From Streptomyces cadmiisoli (GTDB lineage Bacteria > Actinomycetota > Actinomycetes > Streptomycetales > Streptomycetaceae): a stretch of 64,000 nucleotides of DNA. Below are positions 9,189-18,184 of the stretch, piece by piece; the stretch's first letter is position 1, and every line of letters starts with the position of its first letter. The position numbers and the translations under genes were made by a program. The stretch is from contig NZ_CP030073.1 in NCBI RefSeq assembly GCF_003261055.1, positions 744,001-808,000 on the forward strand, read 5' to 3'. The notes under the pieces are model-generated. The model had not been told where the DNA came from. It saw only the letters and a list, made by a program, of their open reading frames with translations, and made no database searches.

Positions 9189-10208
9189 ATGACAACTGTC
9201 CCCACCGGCACGCCGAAGCGCCGGGACATCAGCCCCCCGTCCACCGGCGGGCCGGCCCCCACCGGGCGACGCCCCATGACCGCCAGCCGACGCGCCAACC
9301 GCGCGGGCCTGGCATTCGTATCGCCCACCTTCCTCGTCGTCCTGGTGGTCGTCGTCCTGCCCATCCTGTGGACCGTCCTGCTGGCGTTCCAGGACGCCAA
9401 ACTGGTCGACATCCAGGGCATGAGCCTGCTCGGCAACTGGTCCCTGGACAACTTCACCCAGGTCTTCGACTCCGCCGGATTCTGGTCCAGCCTCAACACG
9501 ACCCTGATCTACACCGCGGGCAGCACAGCCGGGTCGGTCCTGCTCGGTCTGATCGCCGCGCTCGCCCTGCGCACACCGTTCCGGGGCCGCGGACTGCTGC
9601 GCGCCGCCATGCTGCTGCCCTACGTCGCACCGGTCGTGGCGGTGGCGTTCGTCTGGGAGGTCGCCCTCAGCCCGCAGTACGGCATCATCAACAACTGGGG
9701 CCAGCGCTTCTTCGGCTGGGACGACCCCCTGGCCTTCCTCTCCACCCGCTCGTACGAAGTCGACTTCCTCGGGCTGCACTTCGGCATTCCGCTGGCCCTG
9801 CTGACCGTCATCGCCTTCGAGATATGGCGCTACTTCCCCTTCGCGTTCCTGTTCATCCTGGCCCGGCTGCAAGCCGTCCCCGACGGCCTGGAGGAGGCCG
9901 CCCTGGTGGACGGCGCCACGCCGACCCAGCGCTTCCGGCACATCCTGCTCCCGCAGCTGATGCCCGTCATCGCCCTGCTCTGTGTGCTCCGGTTCATCCT
10001 GACCTTCAACAAGTTCGACGACGTCTACCTGCTGACCGGAGGCGGCGCCGGCACCGACCTGGCAGCCATCCGCGTCTACGACTTCCTCACCTCCCGCTAC
10101 GACGTGGGAGCCGCGGCAGCCCAGGCACTCGTCCTCGCCATCTCGCTGATGATCCTGCTGGGCCTCTACTTCAAGTTCTTCGGCAACAAGGTCCAGGAGG
10201 AATCGTGA
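9189..10208 (+). CDS. Carbohydrate ABC permease, MalF type
   Basis: 339-residue integral membrane permease. A cytoplasmic N-tail of about 40 residues precedes six predicted helices. The EAA loop (LEEAALVDGATPTQRFRHIL, about 236-255) that docks the ATPase is intact. It pairs with the downstream MalG-type subunit in a CUT1 importer. A 31-base gap follows the binding-protein gene, and its TGA overlaps the next GTG in GTGA. An AAGG seven bases before the ATG supports the start. Confidence 0.9.
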   Translation: MTTVPTGTPKRRDISPPSTGGPAPTGRRPMTASRRANRAGLAFVSPTFLVVLVVVVLPILWTVLLAFQDAKLVDIQGMSLLGNWSLDNFTQVFDSAGFWSSLNTTLIYTAGSTAGSVLLGLIAALALRTPFRGRGLLRAAMLLPYVAPVVAVAFVWEVALSPQYGIINNWGQRFFGWDDPLAFLSTRSYEVDFLGLHFGIPLALLTVIAFEIWRYFPFAFLFILARLQAVPDGLEEAALVDGATPTQRFRHILLPQLMPVIALLCVLRFILTFNKFDDVYLLTGGGAGTDLAAIRVYDFLTSRYDVGAAAAQALVLAISLMILLGLYFKFFGNKVQEES

Positions 10209-11089
10209 CCCGCAAGGCCGCCCTGACAAGGGCCCAGTTCGAGGACAGGTTCTTCGGCGTCCTGCGCTGGGTGGTCATCGCGTTCCTCGCCGTGATCACC
10301 GTCCTGCCCTTCTACTACATGGTGCTGCTGTCCCTGAAGCCCATCGACGCCCTCCTGCTCGACCCGGGATCGCTGTGGGTCTCGGCGAAGGACTTCACAC
10401 TCGCCACCTACCGCGACGTGCTCAAGTCCACCGACTCCGGCGGCCAGGGCTTCATGAAGTTCCTGATCAACTCCGCACTGGTGTCACTGGGAACGGTCCT
10501 GCTGACCCTGCTGGCGGCCGTGCCGGGCGCCTACGCGGTCAGCCGGCTGAAGTTCTTCGGACGGCGACAGGTCAGCGCCCTCTTCCTGGCCGTCTACATG
10601 TTCCCAGCGACCCTGCTGGCCGTCCCGCTGTTCGTCATCTTCGCCAAGCTGGGCCTCTCCTCCAGCCTGTTCGGACTCGCCGTCGTCTACGTCGCGCAGA
10701 CCGTCCCGGTGTCCATCTACATGCTGAAGAACTACCTCACCACCATCCCCTACTCCATCGAGGAGGCGGCGGCGCTCGACGGTTGCAGCAGGCTCCAGAC
10801 GGTCCGCAAGGTGATCCTGCCGCTCGCCCTGCCCTCCCTGATGGCGACCGGACTCTACGTCTTCATGATCGCCTGGAACGAGTTCCTCTTCGCGCTGCTC
10901 TTCCTGGCCGCCGAACCCGACAGCTGGACGGTCTCCCTGGGCCTGGCGCAGCTGTCCAACGGCATCGAAGTCTCCAAGACCGTGCTCATGGCGGGTTCCG
11001 TGGTGCTGACGATCCCGGTGGTCCTGCTGTTCTTCGCCGCCGAACGCCTGCTGACCGAGGGCCTGACCAGCGGCGCCGACAAGAGCTGA
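10205..11089 (+). CDS. Carbohydrate ABC permease, MalG type
   Basis: 294-residue inner-membrane permease with six predicted helices. The EAA motif (IEEAAALDGCSRLQTVRKVI) lies near 183-202. The start is GTG, chosen because it overlaps the preceding stop (GTGA) and has AGGAGG four to five bases upstream. A longer open frame in phase upstream is antisense-like shadow sequence within the MalF gene. It works with the MalF-type subunit and, presumably, a shared ATPase encoded elsewhere. Confidence 0.9.
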   Translation: MTRKAALTRAQFEDRFFGVLRWVVIAFLAVITVLPFYYMVLLSLKPIDALLLDPGSLWVSAKDFTLATYRDVLKSTDSGGQGFMKFLINSALVSLGTVLLTLLAAVPGAYAVSRLKFFGRRQVSALFLAVYMFPATLLAVPLFVIFAKLGLSSSLFGLAVVYVAQTVPVSIYMLKNYLTTIPYSIEEAAALDGCSRLQTVRKVILPLALPSLMATGLYVFMIAWNEFLFALLFLAAEPDSWTVSLGLAQLSNGIEVSKTVLMAGSVVLTIPVVLLFFAAERLLTEGLTSGADKS

Positions 11090-11104
11090 AACGTAGGGGA
11101 CATT

Positions 11105-12328
11105 GTGACAACGCCGAGCCAGGTCAGCGCGGGAGAACTGCTGCAGCTCATCCGCAGCGGCCACGCCAACACCCGCGCCGACCTGCTTCGGGCGACCGGT
11201 CTGTCGCGCTCCACCATCGGGCAGCGACTCGACCTGCTCAACCGGGCAGGTTGGCTGCGGTCCACCACGGGCGCCTCCACCGGGGGCCGCCCGTCGGAGC
11301 AGATCGTCTTCGACACCAGCCACGCCTACGTCATCGCCGTGGACCTGGAGACCCGGCACGCCCGCGCCGCCGTACTCGACCTCGCGGGTCACATCATGGC
11401 CGAGCACACCGGCCCGATGGACATCACCGACGGGCCCGAGCAGGTCCTGGACCAGATCACCACCTGGTTCCCGGACCTGATCACGGCGGCGGGTGTCGAC
11501 GCCACCCGGATCGGCGGGATCGGCCTGTCCGTGCCCGGGCCCGTCGACTGGGAGGCCGGTCATGTCGCGGAACCGCCCATCATGCCCGGCTGGGACCGGT
11601 ATCCCATCCGCGAGCGCCTGCAGAAGGCCTACACCCACACTGTAGGCGCACGGCGCGAAGAGGGACCGGTCCCCGTCTTCATCGACAACGACGCCAACTT
11701 GATGGCACTGGCCGAGCAGCAGGCCAACCACCGCGACTGCTCCGCCTTCGTCCTCGTCAAAGTCTCCACCGGCATCGGCGCCGGTGTCGTGATCAACAAC
11801 GAGGTGTACCGCGGCATCGACGGAGGCGCCGGCGACATCGGCCACATCCGCCTTCACGACGAACCCGATGCCTTGTGCATGTGCGGGTCCTACGGCTGCC
11901 TGGCGGCGGTCGCCAGCGGCCGCGCCCTCGCCAAGAAGCTCTCCGCCCTGCACACCGACACCGTGTCCGGCTCCGACGTGAGGCGTCTGCTCAGCGAAGG
12001 ACACCCGGCTGCGGTCCGACTGGCCAGGGAAGCGGGCCGACGCGTCGGAGAAGTCCTCGGCACCGTCATCACCCTTCTCAACCCCGGCGTACTGATGCTC
12101 GCCGGCGACCTTTCCGGGGTGCCGTTCATGACCGGGGTACGCGAACTGCTGTACCAGCGCGCCATGCCCCGCACCACGGCCAACCTGCAGATCGTCATCT
12201 CACAGCTCGGCGAGCACGCCGCGCTGACCGGGGCGGCGACCATGGTGGTCGAATCCCTCTACTCCCCCGCCCGGGCCGACGCCCGGCTGGGCGCTTTGGC
12301 CCCCTCCCCGCAGACAGGAACAACGTGA
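11105..12328 (+). CDS. ROK family transcriptional regulator
   Basis: 407-residue NagC/XylR-like ROK regulator. An N-terminal winged helix-turn-helix (about 10-60, TRADLLRATGLSRSTIGQRL) precedes an actin-like sugar-kinase fold with FIDNDANLMALAEQ and the zinc motif CMCGSYGCLAAVASG. In active ROK kinases and many regulators the last part reads GCLE; here Glu is replaced by Ala, consistent with a pure sensor. The GTG start has GGGGA a few bases before it. It lies between the importer and the Gfo/Idh oxidoreductase (GTGA overlap), so it is very likely the local repressor. Candidate operators lie at 7649-7698. Confidence 0.85.
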   Translation: MTTPSQVSAGELLQLIRSGHANTRADLLRATGLSRSTIGQRLDLLNRAGWLRSTTGASTGGRPSEQIVFDTSHAYVIAVDLETRHARAAVLDLAGHIMAEHTGPMDITDGPEQVLDQITTWFPDLITAAGVDATRIGGIGLSVPGPVDWEAGHVAEPPIMPGWDRYPIRERLQKAYTHTVGARREEGPVPVFIDNDANLMALAEQQANHRDCSAFVLVKVSTGIGAGVVINNEVYRGIDGGAGDIGHIRLHDEPDALCMCGSYGCLAAVASGRALAKKLSALHTDTVSGSDVRRLLSEGHPAAVRLAREAGRRVGEVLGTVITLLNPGVLMLAGDLSGVPFMTGVRELLYQRAMPRTTANLQIVISQLGEHAALTGAATMVVESLYSPARADARLGALAPSPQTGTT

Positions 12329-13218
12329 CCACCTCTCCCGCCCCCTGGGCGCATCGCCCTGTCGAGGTCGGCCTCGTCGGCGCCGGCCCCTGGGCCCGAG
12401 CCATGCACGCCCGCATGCTGGCGACGGGCCCGGAGACCCGCCTCGCCGCCGTCTGGGCCCGGCGCACCGAAGCCGCCGAGCAGACCGCCGCACCCTACGC
12501 GGCACCGGTCGCGCACAGCTTCGAGGAGCTGCTCGACCGGTGTGAAGCGGTGGCCTTCGCCGTCCCGCCCGCGGTCCAGGCCGAACTGGCGCCGCTCGCG
12601 GCGAAGAAGGGCAAGGCACTGCTGCTGGAAAAGCCTCTCGGGCCGGATCTGGCCGCCGCCCGACGTGTGGCGGACGCCGTCGCCGAGACCGGCGTCGTCT
12701 CCCAACTGGTGCTGACCAAGCGCTACCACCCGGCCACCCGGGCCTTCCTCACCGCCGCCCGGCGCCTCGACATCACCGGCGCCCGTTCCTGCTACCTCCA
12801 CGGTGCCTTCCTGGGCGGCGACTTCGCCACCGGCTGGCGCCTGGAGCAGGGTGCGCTGCTGGACCTGGGACCGCACCTTCTCGACCTCCTGGACGCGGCG
12901 ATCGGCCCCATCACAGCGATCCGCAGCTCGGGTGACTCACGACGCTGGACAGAGCTGACACTCGATCACGAGAACGGTGCGGTCAGCCAGGCATCCCTGT
13001 CGGGGGCGGTGAATGTCTCCCGCCCCATCACCCGCGTCGAACTCTTCGGTTCCGAACCCGACCTGAGCTACGACACCGCAGGCATCGATCACGAAGAGTG
13101 CTGGCCGGTCCTGCGACAGGAGTTCGCCGCAGCCGTACGCACGAACACCGCGCCCGAACTGGACGCGGCCCGCGGCCTTTATCTCCAAGAGCTGATCGAG
13201 CAGGCTCTGAACAACTGA
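12325..13218 (+). CDS. Gfo/Idh/MocA family oxidoreductase
   Basis: 297-residue NAD(P)-dependent sugar oxidoreductase. The Rossmann motif VGLVGAGPWARAMHARM is at about 15-31, and the cofactor/catalytic motif LEKPLG at 101-106 contains the conserved Lys103. Family members oxidise sugars, inositols or 3-keto intermediates. The GTG start overlaps the ROK stop (GTGA), with AGGAA upstream. As last gene of the plus-strand arm it is followed by two tandem hairpins. With the MDR dehydrogenase and the isomerase on the opposite arm it could form a keto-sugar route for glycoside breakdown (inference). Confidence 0.85.
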   Translation: MTTSPAPWAHRPVEVGLVGAGPWARAMHARMLATGPETRLAAVWARRTEAAEQTAAPYAAPVAHSFEELLDRCEAVAFAVPPAVQAELAPLAAKKGKALLLEKPLGPDLAAARRVADAVAETGVVSQLVLTKRYHPATRAFLTAARRLDITGARSCYLHGAFLGGDFATGWRLEQGALLDLGPHLLDLLDAAIGPITAIRSSGDSRRWTELTLDHENGAVSQASLSGAVNVSRPITRVELFGSEPDLSYDTAGIDHEECWPVLRQEFAAAVRTNTAPELDAARGLYLQELIEQALNN

Positions 13219-13314
13219 ACTCGTCAACGGATCAAGCGCAGGGATCCGGCACGCCCGAAAGCCCTGGCGGGGCAGCATTCTCCTTGCTTCGCGGCCGACT
13301 GCCCGGTCCCTGAA

Positions 13315-13375
13315 TTCCTTTTCCCTGAAAAGGAAAACGTGATGTCTCCTGTCTCGGTGACAGGAGACACCACGT
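13315..13375. terminator. Tandem hairpins between convergent genes
   Basis: Two adjacent stem-loops. The first (13315-13335) is TTCCTTTTC/GAAAAGGAA around a CCT loop. The second (13337-13375) is TGTCTCCTGTC/GACAGGAGACA around TCGGT, extended by ACGTG/CACGT with one mismatch. They lie between the oxidoreductase and the convergent aldo/keto reductase and probably terminate both. Confidence 0.75.
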
Positions 13376-13451
13376 CTGAAAACGATCTCATGGATGGGTC
13401 TGAGTGACAGTCCCCGTCAAAATCCACAAGCCATGAATGCCGGTCCCGGCA

Positions 13452-14438
13452 TCAGCGGTCGGTGGAGGCGAGTTGCTGCGGCGTGTATCGTGCGCCACTG
13501 ACCGTGTCCGGCCGAATGACACTCTCCAACGACGAGAGTTCCTCCGCCGTCAATTCGATGTCGGCCGCCGCAGCGTTCTCCGCGAGGAATCCACGTCGCT
13601 TGGTTCCCGGGATGGGAACCGCACCCTGCGCCGCCACCCACGCCAGTGCCACCTGAGCAGGCGTTGCTCCCCGCTGTTCCGCGATCCCCCGCACATGGTC
13701 GACCAGGACCAGGTTGGCCTCGATGTTCTCGGGCGAGAACCGGGGCAGCCCTCGTCGGGAATCGTCGGGATCCAGGTCGTCCACGCTGCGGATGGAGCCC
13801 GAGAGGAAGCCTCGCCCCATCGGCGAGTAGGCCACGAGACCGATCCCCAGTTCATCCATGGTCGCCTTCGTCCCGTTGTCCAGCAGATCACGGCTGAACA
13901 GCGACATCTCCGACTGCACCGCGGTCAGCGGATGTACCGCGTGGGCGCGCCGGATCGTTGCCGCGGAGACCTCCGACAGGCCGATGTACCGTACCTTCCC
14001 CGCCTCGACCAGCTCCGCCATGCCCCCGATCGTCTCCTCGATGGGGGTGTTCGGGTCCACCCGATGCATGTAGTAGAGGTCGATCACGTCGGTGTTCAAC
14101 CGTCGCAGCGATCGTTCCACGGCCCGGCGTATGTGAGCCGGTCTGCCGTCCAGCGGGCCGGGCTGCCCGTCGTCCGAGAAGTCGAGGCCGAACTTCGTCG
14201 CCAGATGAATTTCGTCCCGGCGATGACCGAGTGCGCGGCCGAGGAGCCGTTCGTTCTCGAACGGGCCGTAGGATTCCGCCGTGTCGAAGAAGTTGATGCC
14301 GAGGTCCACCGCATGATTGAGCGTGGCAATGGACTCACTGTCATCGCGGCGCGACCCGTACTCCCCGCTCATCCCCATCGCGCCGAATCCCTGCGCGGAA
14401 ACTCCCAGTCCCTGACTTCCCAGTTCGACTGTCTTCAC
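13452..14438 (-). CDS. Aldo/keto reductase
   Basis: 328-residue NADPH-dependent (beta/alpha)8 reductase of the YajO/AKR13-like type. The catalytic tetrad is visible: Asp and Tyr in FFDTAESYG (about 50-58), Lys in ATKFG and His in MHRVD. NADPH-loop residues occur in VPIPGTKRR. It reduces aldehydes or ketones, probably in detoxification; the substrate is unknown. It starts with GTG at 14438 with GGGAG about a dozen bases upstream. It is monocistronic and shares the tandem terminator with the sugar operon. Confidence 0.9.
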   Translation of the reverse strand: MKTVELGSQGLGVSAQGFGAMGMSGEYGSRRDDSESIATLNHAVDLGINFFDTAESYGPFENERLLGRALGHRRDEIHLATKFGLDFSDDGQPGPLDGRPAHIRRAVERSLRRLNTDVIDLYYMHRVDPNTPIEETIGGMAELVEAGKVRYIGLSEVSAATIRRAHAVHPLTAVQSEMSLFSRDLLDNGTKATMDELGIGLVAYSPMGRGFLSGSIRSVDDLDPDDSRRGLPRFSPENIEANLVLVDHVRGIAEQRGATPAQVALAWVAAQGAVPIPGTKRRGFLAENAAAADIELTAEELSSLESVIRPDTVSGARYTPQQLASTDR

Positions 14439-14862
14439 CGCTGTCGTCGTCTCCCGCCTGCGCGATATCGCACGGTGCTACTGATCTCTCGGCCCGGACG
14501 CGGGGTCGCGGCTTTCCCCACCACGCGTCTTCAGCCTGAATCTGTGCGCTGTTGGCAGGGGGTCCACGACCGGCCCGCCCATGCACATGAAACTCTACAC
14601 AACGTTTCGAACCAAAACACTTAATGGTGGATCCGAACAGTGTGACTCGGCTGCGAGTACGGCATCCGAGCGGTGCGCAACAAGGGGAAGGATCGCCCGG
14701 CAGCGACCAGCGGGCTCGATACCCGCCCGGTCGGCAGGGGCGGCAGCCGTGGCGGACAGCTCACGTCGCCACGGCCGGCCCAGCGGTCAACTGTGTTCTG
14801 GGAGCGGCATCTTTCACCACTCGCACAGGCACTTCACCGTCTCTCGAGTTCGTGTGAGGTCC
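14439..14862. other. Intergenic region, no gene seen
   Basis: 424 bases upstream of the aldo/keto reductase and downstream of the broken gene. It contains a comparatively A/T-rich patch at about 14590-14630 that may hold the reductase promoter. A tRNA T-arm-like hairpin at 14710-14726 has no matching acceptor or anticodon arms. Nothing else is recognisable. Confidence 0.5.
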
Positions 14863-15321
14863 TCAGGCTGACAGCAGGCGGTTGAAGAACGACCGGTACT
14901 TCCGCAGGGCCCTGCGCAGGTCTTCGGTGTTCGCCTCCTCACCGCGGTTCCACTGCCCCTCCAGGTCCTTCTTGTGCTCGGCGAACGTTGCCGCCATCGT
15001 CTGCATCACGTCCGCGACCAGTGTGTCCGCAGCTCGGACGGCTTCACGAGGGTCGTCGACGAACTCGTTCTGGATCTCATGCCAGCGGGCGTGGAAGTTC
15101 TCCTCGTCCTCCGACGGCAGGAGTTACACCTCTTCCTCCGCCATCGGCATGGCCTCGTCCCGAGCGGGAGGTGCCGTGGATTCACCGGCCGGTTCGGTGG
15201 CTTCGCCGGGAAAGGCGGGGGACCCCGTCCGGCCTTCGTCTTCGATGCTGCCGCGGGGGGTGGCGAGGTCCTCGGTGGACAGGCCGCTCCCGCCGGATCC
15301 TGAAGTGTGCTCGCGTCGCAT
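14863..15321 (-). pseudogene. Conserved actinobacterial protein broken by in-frame TAA
   Basis: The reading frame from ATG 15321 (GGAGG four bases upstream) encodes MRREHTSGSGGSG and an acidic, disordered N-terminus ending AEEEV. It then meets TAA at 15124-15126. The same frame continues without a shift as LLPSEDEENFHARWHEIQNE and ends RSFFNRLLSA with TGA at 14863-14865. The second half (FVDDPREAVRAADTLVADVM) closely parallels the neighbouring gene (FVDRPEDAVQDADILVTSLM), so it was clearly coding. The simplest reading is a single nonsense substitution in an otherwise intact gene, or a base error. Function is unknown. Confidence 0.75.
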
Positions 15322-15378
15322 CTCTCCTCCGCTCATCGTGTGTGTCCGGTCGGAAGTTCCGATGTCCGTCCGACGTGG

Positions 15379-15936
15379 TCACGCTCGGGCGTGCCGGGCC
15401 TGGCCACCATCTGAAAGCAGTTCCTCGAACAGCACGCGGTAGTGCACCATGGCACCCCTCAGCTGCTCCGTGGTCGCCTTGTGCGTCCTGCTGAGCTGGT
15501 TGACCTCATGAGCCGCGCGATAGTGCTCGAGCGTACGGCCGTGCTCGACGGAGAGGTCCTTGAGGCGCTGTGACACACCCTCGGTGGGGTAGCCGCGCTC
15601 ACGCATCAGTGAGGTCACCAGGATGTCGGCGTCCTGCACGGCGTCCTCGGGGCGGTCCACGAACTCTCCCTGGACGCTCCGCCAGTCCTCGGCATACCGC
15701 TCCCGGACGCCGGTGGACAGCGGCCGGATGTCCAGCTCGTCGTGGCGCTTCTGGCGGGCCTCGAGGTCACGCTCCGCCGCGCGCCGACTGCCGGTGTCCT
15801 CGACCGCACGCTCGTACTCAGGGCCGAACCGTTCACGCAGGCGCTGCCGCCGCATGACGAAGAGGCCTGCCACGGCAAGCACCGCAACCACGATGACGAT
15901 GGGAAGGATGATCGCTAGGAGGGTCTCTGTTGACAT
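15379..15936 (-). CDS. Membrane-anchored conserved hypothetical protein
   Basis: 185-residue protein with one N-terminal transmembrane helix (about 6-28, LLAIILPIVIVVAVLAVAGL). A highly charged, predicted helical cytoplasmic region follows (RRAAERDLEARQKRHDE). The C-terminal domain resembles the gene just downstream: W-x-x-x-Q-x-E-F-V-D-x-P-x-x-A-V-x-x-A-D. The pair is a common Streptomyces neighbourhood of unknown function. The ATG has GGAGG about seven bases upstream. It probably forms a transcription unit with the broken paralogue 57 bases downstream. Confidence 0.75.
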   Translation of the reverse strand: MSTETLLAIILPIVIVVAVLAVAGLFVMRRQRLRERFGPEYERAVEDTGSRRAAERDLEARQKRHDELDIRPLSTGVRERYAEDWRSVQGEFVDRPEDAVQDADILVTSLMRERGYPTEGVSQRLKDLSVEHGRTLEHYRAAHEVNQLSRTHKATTEQLRGAMVHYRVLFEELLSDGGQARHARA

Positions 15937-16334
15937 CGGACCGACCTCCTCACAGGCGCCGAATCTGCTTCAAGCTGTGTCCGCACGATGCGGAGATGCC
16001 GTCCCGAGCAGGCCTGTCACCGCACCGGCGACGACTTCCGGCAGTGGTTCGTTCCGTCTCCGGATCCGGAATGGCTACACACACCGGACTCCCCACCACT
16101 CAAAAGAACAAACATCGCATTTCAGGCTGCGGCTCACCATGGCCGGCTGCGCCGTGCGCATGACACGCAGGTTCTCCGAACGCTGTCACAACCGCGGCCA
16201 GGGGCGGGGGTTGACCGTCACAGCAACGGTCGTGACCCACGGCCGCCACTCGGCGAGTTGCTCCCCGGTGGGTGGCGTCTCGCGAACGAACGCATTCGCC
16301 GCGCACCGCAGAAGGCTCAAGGGCCCTGCGCCTG
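15937..16334. other. Intergenic region, no gene seen
   Basis: 398 bases between two minus-strand genes. It must contain the promoter of the membrane-anchored protein and the end of the EEP-VanY operon. The stretch 16070-16130 is less G/C-rich than its surroundings. No RNA gene or repeat was recognised. Confidence 0.5.
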
Positions 16335-17348
16335 TTACGCCTTCAGCTTGGCGGCGACCGGCCGGTGGTCGCTGCCGGTGGCGGGGAGGGTCCAGGCGTC
16401 GGTGGGGGTGACGCCCCGGGTGAGGATGTGGTCGATACGGGCGACCGGGAACGCGGCGGGCCAGCTGAACCCGAAGCCCCTGCCGGCTTCGTCCTGGACG
16501 GACGTGAGCCGGGAGTTGAGCGGGGCCAGGGCCCGGTCGGTGGTGGCACCGTTGAGATCGCCCATCAGCAGGACCTTCTGCTGCCGTTCCTGGCCAACCG
16601 CGTGATCGAGTGCGGTCAGGACGTGGTCGCGCCGTGCGGTGGCGAAACCGGAGACGCCGACGCGAACGGAGGGCAGGTGCACCACATAGACCGCGAGCGG
16701 GCCCTTCGGGCCCTGGACGCGGGCGCGCAGGGAACGGCTCCAGCCGGGGTCGATGGTGACGCGCTCCGAAGCGGTGACGGGGTAGCGGCTCCACAGGGCA
16801 ACGGTGCCGACGCGGACCGAGTACGTGAGCCGATGGTCCAGCACCTTCCGGTAGACGGGCAGCGTGTCGTCGGTGATCTCTTCCAGGGCCACCAGATCGG
16901 GGTCGGCGGCGAGCAGCGTGCGGGCGGTTCCCACAGGGTCGGCGTTGGCAGCGCCTACGTTGTGGGTGACGACCGTCAGATTCGCCCCGGCGTCCGACTG
17001 CCGGCCGAGAAGCAGTGGCCCGAACATCGCAGCCCATGTGGCACCGAGAAGGAGGACGGCGACTCCGGCCGGCACCGACCTGCGGAGGAAAGCGGCCGAC
17101 AGCAGCACAGGTACGGCCAAGCCCGTCCAGGGCAGCAGGGTTTCGAGCAGGCTGCCGAGACGGCCGACCGAATTGGGCACCAGCGAGTGACAGGTCAGCA
17201 CGATCCAAGCCACAAGCGCGAGGACGGTCGGCACCCGGTCTCTGTGCCGTCCCCGACCACGCCAAGCGGATGTACGGCCCGGCTGGTCGGGTGCCGGCTC
17301 AGGGTGAGGTGATCGCTGCCCGGCCCCGTGCGGGTCAGCCGGCGGCAT
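16335..17348 (-). CDS. Membrane endonuclease/exonuclease/phosphatase family protein
   Basis: 337 residues. A charged N-tail precedes three predicted membrane helices (about 40-120; TVLALVAWIVLT, WTGLAVPVLLSAAFL, GVAVLLLGATWAAMFGPLLL). An extracellular EEP (DNase I-like) domain follows, with THNVGAANAD, the metal Glu in LVALEEI, LLMGDLNGA and a terminal GSDHRPV. This is the UPF0294-like group common in actinobacteria; the substrate is probably a phosphodiester or a lipid phosphate. It overlaps the VanY gene by 14 bases, so the two are co-transcribed and probably act together at the envelope. Confidence 0.8.
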   Translation of the reverse strand: MPPADPHGAGQRSPHPEPAPDQPGRTSAWRGRGRHRDRVPTVLALVAWIVLTCHSLVPNSVGRLGSLLETLLPWTGLAVPVLLSAAFLRRSVPAGVAVLLLGATWAAMFGPLLLGRQSDAGANLTVVTHNVGAANADPVGTARTLLAADPDLVALEEITDDTLPVYRKVLDHRLTYSVRVGTVALWSRYPVTASERVTIDPGWSRSLRARVQGPKGPLAVYVVHLPSVRVGVSGFATARRDHVLTALDHAVGQERQQKVLLMGDLNGATTDRALAPLNSRLTSVQDEAGRGFGFSWPAAFPVARIDHILTRGVTPTDAWTLPATGSDHRPVAAKLKA

Positions 17349-17979
17349 TGTTCCGGGGCGTGGGACAGGTGCCGCCGGGGCTGGTCAGCAACTCGAAGTG
17401 CCACAACTCGTTGGCGTATGCCTGGCACAGGCCGTACGCGGAGCCGAAGCGGATGAGCCAGTCGTCGGCGTCGGTGGGGCCGATGTCCACCGCTTCCCCG
17501 GACACATGAGTCGACTTCTCCGGGGTGTTCACGAATTCCCGCGCCTTCTCCAGACTCCCGTACTTCTCGATGCCTTCCTCCAGCAGCCGCTGCTGATGTT
17601 CCTTGCTGCGCCATCCCGACGTGACCACGAACGCGACGCCGTCTTCGCGGGCATCACGGGCCGCTTCCTGCACCGCCTTCAGCAGACGCCTTTCCAGACG
17701 GCTGACGGCCGGGTGCCAGGTGTCGAAAGGGGTGATGTCACGGTCGGCCGGCAGGGCACCGTCGTCGTCCGCCTCGGGAGGGACGGCCGTGGGCGCCACG
17801 CCACCGTCCGGCGAATGCGCTGTTGGCGCGGTTGCCCGCGCGGCAGGTTCGCTCCAGGTCGTCACGACCCATGTGGCCGACAGCACCAGCACGGCGAACG
17901 CGCAGATTCCCGCCACCAGTGAGCCGCGGGATCGGCGCGCAGCCGTGACTGAGGGGCTCGCCCCGTGGTCGTTGTACAT
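17335..17979 (-). CDS. VanY-type D-Ala-D-Ala carboxypeptidase (M15)
   Basis: 214-residue envelope zinc peptidase. One N-terminal membrane helix or signal anchor (about 20-42) and a flexible linker precede the M15 domain. Zinc-site landmarks are present: SGWRSKEHQ, STHVSGEAVDIGP (His and Asp ligands) and ELWHFEL (Glu catalyst plus His ligand). It should trim D-Ala from peptidoglycan stem peptides. The ATG at 17979 has GGAGG five bases upstream; open sequence further upstream is rejected. It diverges from a two-component system, an arrangement reminiscent of VanRS-VanY, although no vanHAX genes are here, so glycopeptide resistance is not implied. Confidence 0.85.
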   Translation of the reverse strand: MYNDHGASPSVTAARRSRGSLVAGICAFAVLVLSATWVVTTWSEPAARATAPTAHSPDGGVAPTAVPPEADDDGALPADRDITPFDTWHPAVSRLERRLLKAVQEAARDAREDGVAFVVTSGWRSKEHQQRLLEEGIEKYGSLEKAREFVNTPEKSTHVSGEAVDIGPTDADDWLIRFGSAYGLCQAYANELWHFELLTSPGGTCPTPRNNAAG

Positions 17980-18184
17980 CGTGGCCTCCAGGCGTCTGCG
18001 ACGGAGCGGCGGGTTCCGCTCGGTGCTGCCTGGAGTCAAGGACCGGCCGCGTTTCCGGGCCGTCTCGATTTCCCGATACGTTTTCGATACGCCCGAACCG
18101 CTCGAATGGACAGGGCCGGACACGGCGCCGGCCGCCGGTCCGGCGCACGGCGGGAAGGTCGGCGGGGGCGTTCCGCAGCACGGA

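Noticed and set aside
9003..10229. Long minus-strand open frame opposite the MalF gene
   Set aside because: A typical GC-skew shadow: low complexity Asp/Gln/Gly/Val-rich translation opposite a clear membrane protein.
14597..14612. ACACAACGTTTCGAAC resembling the 36-50 kb operator motif
   Set aside because: Only the CAACGTT core matches; the TTT and AAA flanks are missing and the neighbouring aldo/keto reductase has no link to furanoside use.
14710..14726. tRNA T-arm-like hairpin GCGGG-CTCGATA-CCCGC
   Set aside because: No complementary acceptor stem, anticodon arm or D-arm at the right distances could be drawn.
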